A stretch of DNA of 64,000 nt, taken from positions 1-64,000 of the forward strand of contig CAYGJS010000003.1 of the NCBI GenBank assembly GCA_964350435.1, given 5' to 3'. The notes under the pieces are model-generated. The model made no database searches. It was not told the DNA's origin and worked only from the letters and a program-made list of their open reading frames with translations. The stretch comes from TMED27 sp964350435. Its GTDB lineage: Bacteria; Pseudomonadota; Alphaproteobacteria; Micavibrionales; Micavibrionaceae. Below are positions 16,551 through 26,197 of this stretch, one piece after another (within the stretch, counting starts at the first letter, position 1; each line of letters starts with the position of its first letter). Both the position numbers and the translations under genes were made by a program.

Positions 16551-18008
16551 ATGAGTAAAGCCCCCAGAACCGCCATTACCCCCACGCGCGCAGAGAATTT
16601 CCCTGAATGGTATCAGCAGGTGATTAAGGCTGCGGATCTGGCCGAGAACTCACCAACGCGGGGCTGTATGACCGTAAAGCCGAATGGCTGGGCGATTTGG
16701 GAGAATATGGTGGGTATCTTTGATCCGTGGTTGAAAGAGTACGGCGTGCAGAATTGCGCGTTTCCTTTGCTTATTCCTGTAAGTTTTCTATCACGTGAGG
16801 CGGAGCATGTGGAAGGGTTTGCCAAGGAATGCGCGGTTGTGACGCATCACCGTTTGGAAGCGGACCCTGAAAATGGCGGCCTTCGCCCTGCGCCTTCTGC
16901 GAAACTTGAAGAGCCTTATGTGGTGCGCCCGACATCAGAGACGATTATCGGGGACGCCATGAGCAGATGGATTCAATCCTATCGGGATTTGCCGCTGCAG
17001 CTTAACCAGTGGGGAAGTGTGATGCGGTGGGAAATGCGTACGCGCATGTTTCTGCGGACATCCGAGTTTTTCTGGCATGAGGGGCATAATGCGTTTGCCG
17101 ACCATGAAGGCGCGGATGCGGATTGCCGTTATATTCTGGATCTGTATGAGAAGTTTTTTACCGAAGTGCTGGCTATTGACGGTTTCAAGGGGGTAAAGAC
17201 CAAGGAAGAACGTTTTCCGGGGGCGAATAATACTTTTGCGTTTGAAGCGATGATGCAGGATGGCAAGGCTTTGCAGGCCGCGACGACGCATGATCTGGGC
17301 ACGAATTTCGCCAAGACATTCGGGATTAAATATCAAACGAAGGATGAGGCCGAGGAGCTTTGTCATACGACAAGCTGGGCGTTTTCTACGCGCATGATTG
17401 GCGGCCTCATTATGATGCACGGGGATGATGACGGTATGGTGATGCCGCCGCGCATCGCGCCGCAGCAGATGGTGATTTTGCCTGTGCTGAAAGGTGATAA
17501 TGACGCGGCGATTTTGGAATATTGCGAAACGCTTGCGAAGCGATTGAAGGCGGAGGGCGTGAAAGCCAAAGTTGATAGCCGTGATATGCGCACGCCTGAT
17601 AAAATGTGGGATGCGATCAAGAAGGGGATTCCTTTGCGCGTAGAAGTTGGCGGGCGTGAAATGGAAGAGGGGCAGGTTACGAGTGTGCGCCGTGATATTG
17701 GCCGCGATAGCAAGCAAACTCTGGCGGTTGATGATTTTGTATCTAAGGCGGCTAGTATGCTGGATGAAATTCATGATGATATGCTCGCGCGGTGCCGCAA
17801 ATTCCGCGATGAAAATACGCATGAGGGGTCGAGCGTGGCTGATGTTGAGGCGTTCTTTAAGGCGGATAAGATCGGTTTTATGAAAGTGCCTTTGGCGGTG
17901 CTGGATGATGCGGGTTTAGAAGCGGTGATGAAGACGCACAGTCTTTCGACCCGGAATATGCCGTTTGCCGATGATGGCAAAAAAGTGATTCTAGCGAAGG
18001 CGTATTAA
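16551..18008 (+). CDS. proS: Prolyl-tRNA synthetase, archaeal/eukaryote type
   Basis: Class II synthetase charging tRNA-Pro. Motif 2 is VMRWEMRTRMFLRTSEFFWHEGH (about residues 158-180) and motif 3 lies in MIGGLIMMHGDDDG. Start EFPEWYQQVIKAA-like, RGCMTVKPNGWAIWE, and a C-terminal Tyr (AKAY) place it in the archaeal/eukaryotic group (485 aa, no bacterial editing insertion between motifs 2 and 3, extra C-terminal domain). Most alphaproteobacteria carry a different, bacterial-type ProRS at this locus. It is followed by lolC after 2 nt. Confidence 0.93.
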   Translation: MSKAPRTAITPTRAENFPEWYQQVIKAADLAENSPTRGCMTVKPNGWAIWENMVGIFDPWLKEYGVQNCAFPLLIPVSFLSREAEHVEGFAKECAVVTHHRLEADPENGGLRPAPSAKLEEPYVVRPTSETIIGDAMSRWIQSYRDLPLQLNQWGSVMRWEMRTRMFLRTSEFFWHEGHNAFADHEGADADCRYILDLYEKFFTEVLAIDGFKGVKTKEERFPGANNTFAFEAMMQDGKALQAATTHDLGTNFAKTFGIKYQTKDEAEELCHTTSWAFSTRMIGGLIMMHGDDDGMVMPPRIAPQQMVILPVLKGDNDAAILEYCETLAKRLKAEGVKAKVDSRDMRTPDKMWDAIKKGIPLRVEVGGREMEEGQVTSVRRDIGRDSKQTLAVDDFVSKAASMLDEIHDDMLARCRKFRDENTHEGSSVADVEAFFKADKIGFMKVPLAVLDDAGLEAVMKTHSLSTRNMPFADDGKKVILAKAY

Positions 18009-18010
18009 CG

Positions 18011-19252
18011 ATGCTCTCTTCCTTTGAACGATTGGTGGCGTGGCGGTATTTGCGCTCTAAGAAAGCCGAAGGGTTTGTGAGCGTTATTGCAGGGTTTTCT
18101 TTTACGGGGATTATGCTCGGCGTTGCGACTTTGATTATTGTCATGTCGGTGATGAACGGTTTCCGCGCGGAACTCTTCAGCCGGATTCTCGGGATTAACG
18201 GGCATATGAATGTCTATTCGCTGAACGGCCCGCTTTATGATTACGATTATTTGCGTGAGAAAGTTTCAGCCGTGGACGGTGTGAAAATGGTTGTCCCTCT
18301 GATTGAAAGTCAGGGTTTGGTCTCACAAGGCGGATATGCCAGCGGCGTGATGGTGCGCGGCATGGCATGGAAAGATTTTGCCAATCGGGAGCTTTTAAGG
18401 GACTCTATCACTAGCGGCGCGCTCGAGGATTTCAACGGGAATAATGTGGCGATCGGCAGCGTTCTGGCGGAAAAGATGCGTCTTGTTGTGGGTGACAAGA
18501 TTGTCCTGACTTCGCCGCAGCTCAAATCCACGCCGTTTGGCTCTATGCCGCGGCAGCGCTCATACGAAGTGGCGATGATTTTTGATGTCGGGATGTATGA
18601 ATATAATAGCGGTTTTGTGTTTATGCCGCTTGAGGCCGCGCAGGTGTTTTTCCAGTTTGATAATGCCGTGAGCGCGATGGAAGTGTTTTTGGACAATCCT
18701 GATGATTTGGCCGAGGTTCGGCGCGGCGTGACTTTGGCCGTTCAAGGGCAGGCGGGTGTTTATGATTGGCGGGATACCAATGCCAGTTTTGTGAATGCGC
18801 TTCAGGTTGAGCGGAACGTTATGTTTTTGATTTTAACAATGATTATATTGGTTGCGGCGTTCAATATTATTTCTTCGATGATTATGCTGGTGAAGGATAA
18901 AGGCGCAGATATTGCGATACTGCGGACCATGGGGGCTTCACGAGGCAATATGCTTCGGATCTTCATGTTGACGGGGGCGAGCATCGGGATTGCGGGGACA
19001 CTTGTCGGCGCGGTTTTGGGGATTGCTTTTGCACTGAATATCGAGAGTATTCGTCAGTTTTTACAAGGTTTGACGGGGACTGAGCTTTTTGCGGATGAGA
19101 TTTACTTCCTCTCCAAACTGCCGGCGGTGATTGATTGGCAAGAGGTTGCGGCGGTGATTGCGATGGCGTTTGTGCTGTCTGTGCTAGCGACAATTTATCC
19201 TGCGTGGCGGGCATCACGCCTCGATCCTGTGGAGGCGCTGCGCTATGAGTGA
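18011..19252 (+). CDS. lolC: Lipoprotein-releasing ABC transporter permease LolC/LolE
   Basis: Inner-membrane permease that extracts lipoproteins for transfer to LolA. 413 aa with four membrane helices: one at about 25-47 (GFSFTGIMLGVATLIIVMSVMNG-like start) and three at about 270-400, with a large periplasmic domain between. The FtsX-like C-terminal region is clear (PAWRASRLDPVEALRYE). Only one permease gene is present, as in species with a LolF-like homodimer. It overlaps lolD by 8 nt. Confidence 0.93.
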   Translation: MLSSFERLVAWRYLRSKKAEGFVSVIAGFSFTGIMLGVATLIIVMSVMNGFRAELFSRILGINGHMNVYSLNGPLYDYDYLREKVSAVDGVKMVVPLIESQGLVSQGGYASGVMVRGMAWKDFANRELLRDSITSGALEDFNGNNVAIGSVLAEKMRLVVGDKIVLTSPQLKSTPFGSMPRQRSYEVAMIFDVGMYEYNSGFVFMPLEAAQVFFQFDNAVSAMEVFLDNPDDLAEVRRGVTLAVQGQAGVYDWRDTNASFVNALQVERNVMFLILTMIILVAAFNIISSMIMLVKDKGADIAILRTMGASRGNMLRIFMLTGASIGIAGTLVGAVLGIAFALNIESIRQFLQGLTGTELFADEIYFLSKLPAVIDWQEVAAVIAMAFVLSVLATIYPAWRASRLDPVEALRYE

Positions 19253-19928
19253 GGCCATTCTTAAAGTGCAGGGTCTTGAAAAGACCTTTATGTCCGGCGG
19301 GCAGAAACTGACAATTTTCAAGGGTCTTGATCTGAAGGTTGAGTCCGGGGAGCTTGTCGCGCTTGTGGGTCAGAGCGGTTCAGGGAAGTCTACATTGCTT
19401 CAGATTGCGGGTCTTTTGGATACGCCGAGCGCAGGCAGTGTAAGTATAAACGGACAAGTGACACAGAAAATGTCGGATGGGGCGCGTACGAAAATGCGCA
19501 ACCGCGATATCGGTTTTGTTTATCAATTCCATCATTTGTTGCCGGAATTTGACGCAGTGGAAAATGTGGCGATGGTGCGGATTATTGGCGGGGAGAACAG
19601 AAATGCGGCCAAGGATAAGGCGGAAGGGATTTTGCGCTCGCTTGGTCTTGGCGCGCGTTTAACGCATCGCCCTGCGCAACTGTCCGGCGGCGAACAACAG
19701 CGCGTTGCGATTGCGCGGGCGCTTGTCAATGATCCGAAACTACTACTGGCGGATGAGCCGACAGGGAATCTTGACCCCTCTACATCGAATGAAGTGTTCG
19801 ATATTTTGCTGTCGCAAGCGCGGGATCGCAATATTGGCGCGCTCATTGCCACGCATAACATTGCGCTGGCTGACCAGATGGATCGGGGTTTGGAGTTAAA
19901 ATCGGGTCGGATTGTAATATTTGATTGA
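19245..19928 (+). CDS. lolD: Lipoprotein-releasing ABC transporter ATPase LolD
   Basis: ATPase of the Lol system. Walker A GQSGSGKST near residues 43-51, signature LSGGEQQRVAIARAL near 146-160, Walker B LLADEPTGNLD just after, and the switch His in IATHN. 227 aa is normal. It overlaps lolC by 8 nt. Confidence 0.96.
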   Translation: MSEAILKVQGLEKTFMSGGQKLTIFKGLDLKVESGELVALVGQSGSGKSTLLQIAGLLDTPSAGSVSINGQVTQKMSDGARTKMRNRDIGFVYQFHHLLPEFDAVENVAMVRIIGGENRNAAKDKAEGILRSLGLGARLTHRPAQLSGGEQQRVAIARALVNDPKLLLADEPTGNLDPSTSNEVFDILLSQARDRNIGALIATHNIALADQMDRGLELKSGRIVIFD

Positions 19929-19987
19929 CATATTTTATTTTTATGTTTATTTTATGTTTATTAAGTTTCAGTCGAAAGGATTTTTTT

Positions 19988-20389
19988 ATGGCTAACCCCA
20001 GAAATGAAATTTTAAATCTTGCTCGTGTTTTTGGTTTGACTGCGAGATTTCGTGGTGACGAACTGCGGCTAAAGACCGAGAGAAGAACTGAACTAACGCG
20101 TGATGATCAAGTTCTCTTTGACGTCAAGACGATGTTTAATGAGTTGGCGCGTCAGGGGCTTGTTCATGGAAATTCCAGGGACTTACTCGGCCCTCCTATT
20201 CCATACGGTGAAGAACGGATTGTTCCTCTCGCAGATGGTTTTAATATGATAATTATGGGTGGCGAGGGAATAGCGAAAGTTACTGTGGATCCAACAAAAC
20301 TTGGTTCGCCTTCAGAGGTTTGGGATAGGCTAAGTGAGTCCGTTCATTTTGGTTTTAATCCCGGCAATCCTGCAATATATCCTCATTAA
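19988..20389 (+). CDS. Hypothetical protein between lolD and dnaE
   Basis: 133 aa from ATG 19988, chosen because AAAGGA stands 8 nt upstream; the frame can be extended to 19925 but that start lacks a ribosome-binding site and overlaps lolD. No family recognised, no signal peptide or membrane segment. Soluble, charged N-terminal half and a Gly/Pro-containing C-terminal half. Composition is A/T-richer than lolD and dnaE. Probably lineage-specific. Confidence 0.65.
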   Translation: MANPRNEILNLARVFGLTARFRGDELRLKTERRTELTRDDQVLFDVKTMFNELARQGLVHGNSRDLLGPPIPYGEERIVPLADGFNMIIMGGEGIAKVTVDPTKLGSPSEVWDRLSESVHFGFNPGNPAIYPH

Positions 20390-20437
20390 TTAAATTTTCT
20401 CTTGTTGCGTAAGCATCATGGTTGATAAGCTTTTTCC

Positions 20438-23400
20438 ATGAAGCAATTCATACATTTGCATGTGCATTCAGCCTATTCGCTCGCCGAGGGTGCGATCAAG
20501 GTCAAGGATCTTGTGAAGCTCTGCGCTGCGCAGGGGATGCCTGCTGTGGCGGTTACGGATTCTAATAACATGTTCGGCGCGCTCGAGTTTGCGATGGAGG
20601 CGGCGGCCAATGGAGTACAGCCGATTTTGGGAGCGCAGCTGCTCTATACCGAAGGTGAATACCAAATTGTGCTTCTGGTGCAAAATGAGGTCGGGTATCG
20701 CAATTTATGCCGCCTCATCTCAGATGCGTATATGGACGGCGAGGCCAACCATGTAGTTATATCGCGCGCGCAGATCAGAGAATATTCGGAAGGTTTGATA
20801 GCCTTAAGCGGCGGGTCAAAAGGGCCCGTGAACCAAATGCTGCTGCATAAGCAATCTGAAAAGGCCGAGGAAGAGTTTTTGTATTTGAAAGCGTGTTTCG
20901 GTGATCGGTTTTATGCAGAAGTGCAGCGTCATGGGTGGGAGCAAGAGGAGGCCTCGGAAGAGGGGCTTTTGGAGCTTGCCTATAAACATGACGTTCCCTT
21001 GGTGGCGACGAATGATTGTTACTTTACGGATCGCAAGGCGCATGAGGCGCATGATGCGCTGCTTTGTATTTCCGAAGGCCGGTATGTAAGCGAGGAGGAT
21101 CGCCGCAAGGTCACGCCGGAGCATTACTTTAAATCTGCGAAGGAAATGGAGGCGGTGTTTGCGGATTTGCCGGAGGCTCTTGCCAATACTTTGGTTATTG
21201 CAAAGAGATGTTCGTATTTGCTTCAGCCGATTGACCCTATTTTGCCGGCGTTTGATACTTCAGGCGGGCGCACCGAGGTGCAGGAGCTTCGTGCGCAGGC
21301 GGAAGAAGGGTTAAAGTGGCGTTTGGAGAATTTTGTTTTGCCCGCATGGCGTCATCCTGAAACGTCACAGACGTTGAAGGATCTGGTCGATGATCCATCA
21401 GATCCTTCAGCGCAAGCGCTTCAGGATGACATTTGCAGGCCATACTGGGAACGCCTTGAGTTCGAACTTAAGACCATTGAGGATATGGGATTTCCGGGGT
21501 ATTTCCTGATTGTTTCAGACTTTATTAAATGGGCGAAAGAGCAGGATATTCCTGTCGGGCCGGGCCGTGGATCGGGCGGGGGCTCGGTTGTTGCCTGGGC
21601 TCTCAAGATTACCGACTTGGATCCGCTTGCGCTTAATCTGCTTTTCGAGAGGTTCTTGAACCCCGAGCGGGTTTCAATGCCGGACTTTGATATCGATTTT
21701 TGTCAGGAGCGGCGCGAGGAGGTCATTAAATACGTACAGGGTAAATATGGCCGTGACCGCGTGGCGCAGATTATCACCTTCGGTAAGTTGCAGGTGCGCA
21801 ACACGGTGCGCGATGTCGGACGGGTATTGCAGATGTCTTACGGGCAGGTGGACAGGCTGGCCAAGCTTATTCCCAATAATCCCGCCAATCCGACAACGCT
21901 GCAGGAGGCTTTGGATGCTGATCCTGATTTGCGGCTTGAGATTAAGAAAGACAGCACCTCTATCCGTTTGATTGAGATTGCGTTGCAGCTTGAGGGGTTA
22001 TACCGCCATGCCTCGACGCATGCGGCGGGGGTTGTGATTGGTGACCGGCCATTGCATGAGCTGGTGCCGCTTTATCGTGACCCACGCTCCGATATGCCTG
22101 TGACGCAGTTCAATATGAAATATGTAGAGCAGGCAGGGCTTGTGAAGTTCGACTTTTTGGGTTTGAAGACCATGACCGTCATTCATAAGGCGTGCCAGAT
22201 GATTAAGGCTAATCGCGGCGTTGATGTGGATGTGCTTGAACTTCCCTTTGATGATGAAAAGACCTTCGAGATGCTGAAAGTCGGGAATAATATCGGCGTG
22301 TTTCAGGTGGAATCTTCGGGGATGCGCGATCTGGGGAAACAGATCGGGATTAGCAATCTGGAAGAGCTGCTCGCGGTTATTGCCTTGTACCGCCCGGGGC
22401 CGATGGAGAATATTCCCGTTTACCTCCAGAACGTCAAGCATGAAGACCAGATTGATTACATGCATGAGAAGTTGAAACCGATTACGCAAGACACGTACGG
22501 TGTGATGATTTATCAGGAACAGGTGATGCAGGCGGCGCAGGTTTTGGCGGGCTATACACTAGGCGGCGCGGATTTGCTTCGCCGCGCGATGGGTAAGAAA
22601 ATTAAAGAGGAAATGGATGCGCAGCGCGAGATGTTCGTCAAAGGCGCCAATGACAATAATCAAATCCCCGAAAGCCAAGCCAATCATATTTTCGACCAGA
22701 TTGCGGCGTTTGCGGGATACGGATTTAACAAGGCGCATACGGCGGGGTATGGCTTGGTGTCTTATTGGACGGGGTGGCTGAAGGCCAATTATCCGCTTGA
22801 GTTTATGGCGGCGTCTATGACATTGGATGCGGGCAATACGGATAAGCTCAGCGTTTTTAAGCAGGAGCTTGATCGTATGGGCGTGGAGCTTGTGCCGCCT
22901 GATATCAATAAATCGGAAGTGGATTTTGTGGTGGAGGGGGACGGTATTCGCTATGCGCTTTGCGCTCTCAAAGGCGTGGGAGCGTCGGCGATGACCGCTT
23001 TGGTAGCGGAGCGGCGGCAGAATGGCCCCTACGTATCGATTGAAGATTTTGCCTCCCGGCTCAATTATAAGGTGATGAACAAGCGTCAGCTCGAAGGGCT
23101 TGCGGCTTCAGGCGGGTTTGATTCCTTAAATCCCAATCGTGCCCAGGTTTTGGAGGGTGCGGAGGTCATTTTGCGTCATGCCCAGAGCTTGGCGGATGAG
23201 AAGGAATCGGGGCAGGTGTCACTCTTTGGCGGTGTGGATGAGACTGATGGTCTTGGTATGCCTGAACTGCCCAAAGTTGAGGCTTGGGATCAGCTGGAGC
23301 GGCTGGCGCGCGAATTTAAGGCCGTCGGGTTTTATTTATCCGCGCATCCGCTTGATAGCCGCGAGCAGCAATTTGCTAATTTGGGAATTTCAAGCGTCGT

Positions 23401-23917
23401 AGATGTGGAAGCCGCTCTTCAGAATGTTCAGGCGAAGAAATTTTACATGGCGGGGGTTTTGCTGAAGAAACAGGAGCGCATGTCGCAAAAAGGCAGCAAG
23501 TTTGCGTTTTTGCAGATGTCAGACCCGACTGGGATTTACGAAGTTATGATGTTTTCGGAACTGCTTACGGCATCGCGGGAGCATCTTGTGCCCGGGAATG
23601 CGCTTTTGATTTCCGTAGAGGCGGAGAGCAAGGAAGATCAGGTGCGGTATATGTGCAGCAGTGTGAAACCCCTAGAGGCCGCGCTTGAAACGAAAATCCG
23701 CGAGATTGATATTCACCTCACTTGCAGCGAACCGGTTTATAAACTGAAGGAATTTCTCGATAGCGAGGGGCAGGGTACAGCTTTGATCAATCTGCATATC
23801 AGGGTTGATGATCGGCGCATTGCCCATGTGCAATTACCGGGGCGGTGGAATTTATCTGCGCAGACGCGGAATGCCATGCGCGCCTATGATGGTGTGTCCG
23901 AGATTTTAGAGGCTTAG
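20438..23917 (+). CDS. dnaE: DNA polymerase III subunit alpha
   Basis: Replicative polymerase, 1159 aa. The PHP domain opens with HLHVHSAYSLAEGA (about residues 6-19). The Pol3 palm shows VGPGRGSGGGSVVAWAL near 375-391 and the catalytic PDFDIDFCQERR near 415-426. A helix-hairpin-helix region (about 830-900) and an OB-fold (about 990-1070) follow. This is the DnaE1 type. It stands alone on its strand with a 48-nt gap upstream and a strong-looking rpsB promoter downstream. Confidence 0.97.
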   Translation: MKQFIHLHVHSAYSLAEGAIKVKDLVKLCAAQGMPAVAVTDSNNMFGALEFAMEAAANGVQPILGAQLLYTEGEYQIVLLVQNEVGYRNLCRLISDAYMDGEANHVVISRAQIREYSEGLIALSGGSKGPVNQMLLHKQSEKAEEEFLYLKACFGDRFYAEVQRHGWEQEEASEEGLLELAYKHDVPLVATNDCYFTDRKAHEAHDALLCISEGRYVSEEDRRKVTPEHYFKSAKEMEAVFADLPEALANTLVIAKRCSYLLQPIDPILPAFDTSGGRTEVQELRAQAEEGLKWRLENFVLPAWRHPETSQTLKDLVDDPSDPSAQALQDDICRPYWERLEFELKTIEDMGFPGYFLIVSDFIKWAKEQDIPVGPGRGSGGGSVVAWALKITDLDPLALNLLFERFLNPERVSMPDFDIDFCQERREEVIKYVQGKYGRDRVAQIITFGKLQVRNTVRDVGRVLQMSYGQVDRLAKLIPNNPANPTTLQEALDADPDLRLEIKKDSTSIRLIEIALQLEGLYRHASTHAAGVVIGDRPLHELVPLYRDPRSDMPVTQFNMKYVEQAGLVKFDFLGLKTMTVIHKACQMIKANRGVDVDVLELPFDDEKTFEMLKVGNNIGVFQVESSGMRDLGKQIGISNLEELLAVIALYRPGPMENIPVYLQNVKHEDQIDYMHEKLKPITQDTYGVMIYQEQVMQAAQVLAGYTLGGADLLRRAMGKKIKEEMDAQREMFVKGANDNNQIPESQANHIFDQIAAFAGYGFNKAHTAGYGLVSYWTGWLKANYPLEFMAASMTLDAGNTDKLSVFKQELDRMGVELVPPDINKSEVDFVVEGDGIRYALCALKGVGASAMTALVAERRQNGPYVSIEDFASRLNYKVMNKRQLEGLAASGGFDSLNPNRAQVLEGAEVILRHAQSLADEKESGQVSLFGGVDETDGLGMPELPKVEAWDQLERLAREFKAVGFYLSAHPLDSREQQFANLGISSVVDVEAALQNVQAKKFYMAGVLLKKQERMSQKGSKFAFLQMSDPTGIYEVMMFSELLTASREHLVPGNALLISVEAESKEDQVRYMCSSVKPLEAALETKIREIDIHLTCSEPVYKLKEFLDSEGQGTALINLHIRVDDRRIAHVQLPGRWNLSAQTRNAMRAYDGVSEILEA

Positions 23918-23936
23918 GACGCCTTTAAAAAAGTTC

Positions 23937-23965
23937 TTGCACTTTGTTGTAAACCACCGTATAAA
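23937..23965 (+). promoter_or_regulatory. Promoter and leader of rpsB-tsf
   Basis: TTGCAC (23937-23942), 17-nt spacer, TATAAA (23960-23965): the best sigma70 match in the window. It leaves a transcribed leader of about 130 nt before the rpsB ATG at 24103. The leader can form a TGGGT/ACCCA-closed stem (about 23983-24018). E. coli rpsB is autoregulated by S2 through its leader; whether this leader does the same cannot be seen. Confidence 0.6.
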
Positions 23966-24102
23966 CCGCACCATCACTCAATAGTTGGGTGAAATTCACA
24001 TGCGGGTTCCTTACCCAGTGTATCGCCAATAGTTTAGGGGGTGCCAAGGCTCGCAGAAGGCTCAATAAAGAGCAAAAAACTGGAAAGAAAAGGACTATCA
24101 TC

Positions 24103-25056
24103 ATGGCACTGCCAGAATTTACAATGCGTCAACTTCTTGAAGCGGGCGTTCACTTTGGACACCACACGCGTCGTTGGAACCCGAAAATGCGCGAATACAT
24201 CTTCGGTGTTCGTAACGGCGTACATATTATTGACCTGCAACAAACTACACCTTTGCTGAATGATGCCCTCAAAGCCATGCGCGACATCGTTGCCAAGGGT
24301 GGACGTGTATTGTTCGTGGGGACAAAGCGTCAAGCGGCAGAAAAAACTGCGGAAGCGGCGAAGCGTTGCGGTCAGTATTACGTTAATCACCGCTGGCTTG
24401 GCGGGATGATGACGAACTGGCAGACAATTACAAAGTCTATCAATCGTTTGCGTGAGCTTGACACACTTCTCTCGACGCCAGAGCTTCGCGGTAAACGCAC
24501 AAAGAAAGAACTTTTGATGCTATCACGTGAGCGTGACAAGCTTGAGCTTACGATCGGCGGGATCAAGGATATGAGCGGTCAGCCTGATGCGATTTTCATT
24601 ATTGATACTTCGAAAGAAGACATCGCGATTTTGGAAGCGAATAAACTGGGCATTCCTGTATTTGCGATTGTTGATACGAACTCCAGCCCGGACGGCGTAG
24701 ATTTCATTATCCCCGGTAATGATGATGCTTTGCGCGCGATTGATTTTTACTGCAATGTGTTTGCGGATGCCGTTCTTGATGGTTTGAAGGCGGAAATGGC
24801 GGCGGCCCCTGTGAAGGGTGATGCCGGTGAAGCATTGGAAGTGAATGTTAATTTGCCGAAGAAAATCGAAGAAAAAGAAGACGGGTTGACGCCGGGTGAG
24901 AAAGCCAAATTGGCTGCGGAAACCAAGGGCAAGAAGAAGGAGGCAGAAAAGCCTGAATCTGAAGCGGATGTTCAGGTCGAAGAAAAGGCTGAGAAGCCTG
25001 CGAATGAAGCTGATGCTGATGAAGAAGCGGCCGCTAAAAAGACCACCAGTGCTTAG
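24103..25056 (+). CDS. rpsB: 30S ribosomal protein S2 with extended C-terminus
   Basis: 317 aa from ATG 24103 (MALPEFTMRQLLEAGVHFGH). The family body runs to about residue 230, with the usual signatures HTRRWNPKM and the VDTNSSPDGVDFIIPGNDDA block. S2 is usually 230-260 aa; here a tail of about 70 residues rich in Lys, Glu and Ala follows, likely disordered. An upstream in-frame start at 23989 was rejected because it lies in the leader and is not S2-like. tsf follows after 29 nt. Confidence 0.97.
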   Translation: MALPEFTMRQLLEAGVHFGHHTRRWNPKMREYIFGVRNGVHIIDLQQTTPLLNDALKAMRDIVAKGGRVLFVGTKRQAAEKTAEAAKRCGQYYVNHRWLGGMMTNWQTITKSINRLRELDTLLSTPELRGKRTKKELLMLSRERDKLELTIGGIKDMSGQPDAIFIIDTSKEDIAILEANKLGIPVFAIVDTNSSPDGVDFIIPGNDDALRAIDFYCNVFADAVLDGLKAEMAAAPVKGDAGEALEVNVNLPKKIEEKEDGLTPGEKAKLAAETKGKKKEAEKPESEADVQVEEKAEKPANEADADEEAAAKKTTSA

Positions 25057-25085
25057 TTAATTACGAGAAAAAAAGGAAAAGAGAT

Positions 25086-26003
25086 ATGTCTGCTATTACA
25101 GCTGCAAGTGTTAAAGAACTTCGTGAAAAAACCGGTGCCGGTATGATGGATGCCAAGAAAGCCTTGGTGGAAAATAACGGTGATATGGATGCGGCCGTCG
25201 ATTGGCTTCGGACCAAAGGTTTGGCCAAGGCCGCCAAAAAATCAGGTCGCACAGCGGCGGAAGGTCTTGTGGCTGTGGTGACCGAAGGGAATAAGGGTGC
25301 GGTTGTTGAGCTAAACTCTGAAACTGATTTTGTAAGCCGGAATGAAGGCTTCCAAGATTTTGTTAAGAAAGTGGCTCAGGTTGCTTTGAAAAACTCAGAC
25401 TTGGAATCTTTGATGGCGGCTGATCTTGAGGGTAAGCCTGTTTCTGAAAATTTGACGGCTTTGATCGCGAAAATCGGCGAGAACATGACTTTGCGCCGCG
25501 TTGAGTCTTTGGAAGTCTCCAAAGGCGCGGTTGTTTCTTATGTGCACGGCGCGTTGGCTGATGGTCTCGGTAAGATCGGGGTTTTGGTTGCTTTGGAATC
25601 AGACGCAACTGCGGACGCTCTGCAAGCGGTTGGTAAGCAGATTGCTATGCATGTTGCGGCGGCAAACCCACAATTCCTTGATCATAACTCTGTTGATCCG
25701 GCGGTGGCGGAGCGCGAGAGAAATGTTTTGATTGAGCAAGCCAAAGCAGAAGGCAAGCCTCAGGACATCGCAGAGAAAATGGTGGAAGGCCGCATGAACA
25801 AGTTCTTTAAAGAGATTTGTTTGGTTGACCAGATTTTCGTGATTGACGGCGAAACCAAAGTTGCGGACGTTATTGCGAACGCGGCGAAAAACGCAGGCGC
25901 GGACATTAAATTGAGCGGATTCTTGCGTGTTCAGCTTGGTGACGGCATTGAAAAAGAAGAAGAAGACTTTGCCGCAGAAGTAAATAAAGTTGCGAATGGC
26001 TGA
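25086..26003 (+). CDS. tsf: Elongation factor Ts
   Basis: Guanine-nucleotide exchange factor for EF-Tu, 305 aa. The UBA-like N-terminal domain contains the signature VKELREKTGAGMMDAKKAL (residues 8-26). The EF-Tu contact TDFVSRNEGFQDF lies near 80-92 and the core domains follow. The length fits the family. Co-transcribed with rpsB; a rho-independent terminator lies before pyrH. Confidence 0.98.
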   Translation: MSAITAASVKELREKTGAGMMDAKKALVENNGDMDAAVDWLRTKGLAKAAKKSGRTAAEGLVAVVTEGNKGAVVELNSETDFVSRNEGFQDFVKKVAQVALKNSDLESLMAADLEGKPVSENLTALIAKIGENMTLRRVESLEVSKGAVVSYVHGALADGLGKIGVLVALESDATADALQAVGKQIAMHVAAANPQFLDHNSVDPAVAERERNVLIEQAKAEGKPQDIAEKMVEGRMNKFFKEICLVDQIFVIDGETKVADVIANAAKNAGADIKLSGFLRVQLGDGIEKEEEDFAAEVNKVANG

Positions 26004-26030
26004 TTTTAGCTGCGTCTGTTTCGCTGTAAA

Positions 26031-26083
26031 TGCGTTGCGGCGTTGCTTAGGTACTTTTATGTACGCTTCGCAACTTGCGCCTG
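26031..26083. repeat. Imperfect hairpin element between tsf and pyrH
   Basis: GTTGCTTAGGTAC (26042-26054) can pair with GTACGCTTCGCAAC (26061-26074) around TTTTAT, with TGCG/GCGC-rich flanks extending the symmetry. It has no T-run and is followed by a separate terminator. It resembles a small dispersed palindrome, but no second copy was found in this window. Confidence 0.35.
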
Positions 26084-26130
26084 TTTTCAACAAAACACCC
26101 TTGCTAAAAAGTTTTTAGAGAGAAATAAGT

Positions 26131-26165
26131 GCAGCCGCGTAGACTTTTTGCGCGGCTGTCTTTAT
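26131..26165 (+). terminator. Rho-independent terminator after tsf
   Basis: Perfect 8-bp stem CAGCCGCG/CGCGGCTG (26132-26139 with 26151-26158), 11-nt loop, then TCTTTAT. It separates rpsB-tsf from the pyrH operon, whose first ATG is at 26198. Confidence 0.75.
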
Positions 26166-26197
26166 ATTGGGCGCAGTTTTAAATCAGGGGTTTTTTC

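Noticed and set aside
23989..24102. In-frame N-terminal extension of S2
   Set aside because: It lies in the leader behind a strong promoter, is not S2-like, and ATG 24103 begins the conserved MALPEFTMRQLLEAG sequence.
26031..26083. Hairpin after tsf as a transcription terminator
   Set aside because: The stem is imperfect and has no T-run; the perfect stem with T-tract at 26131-26165 is the better terminator.
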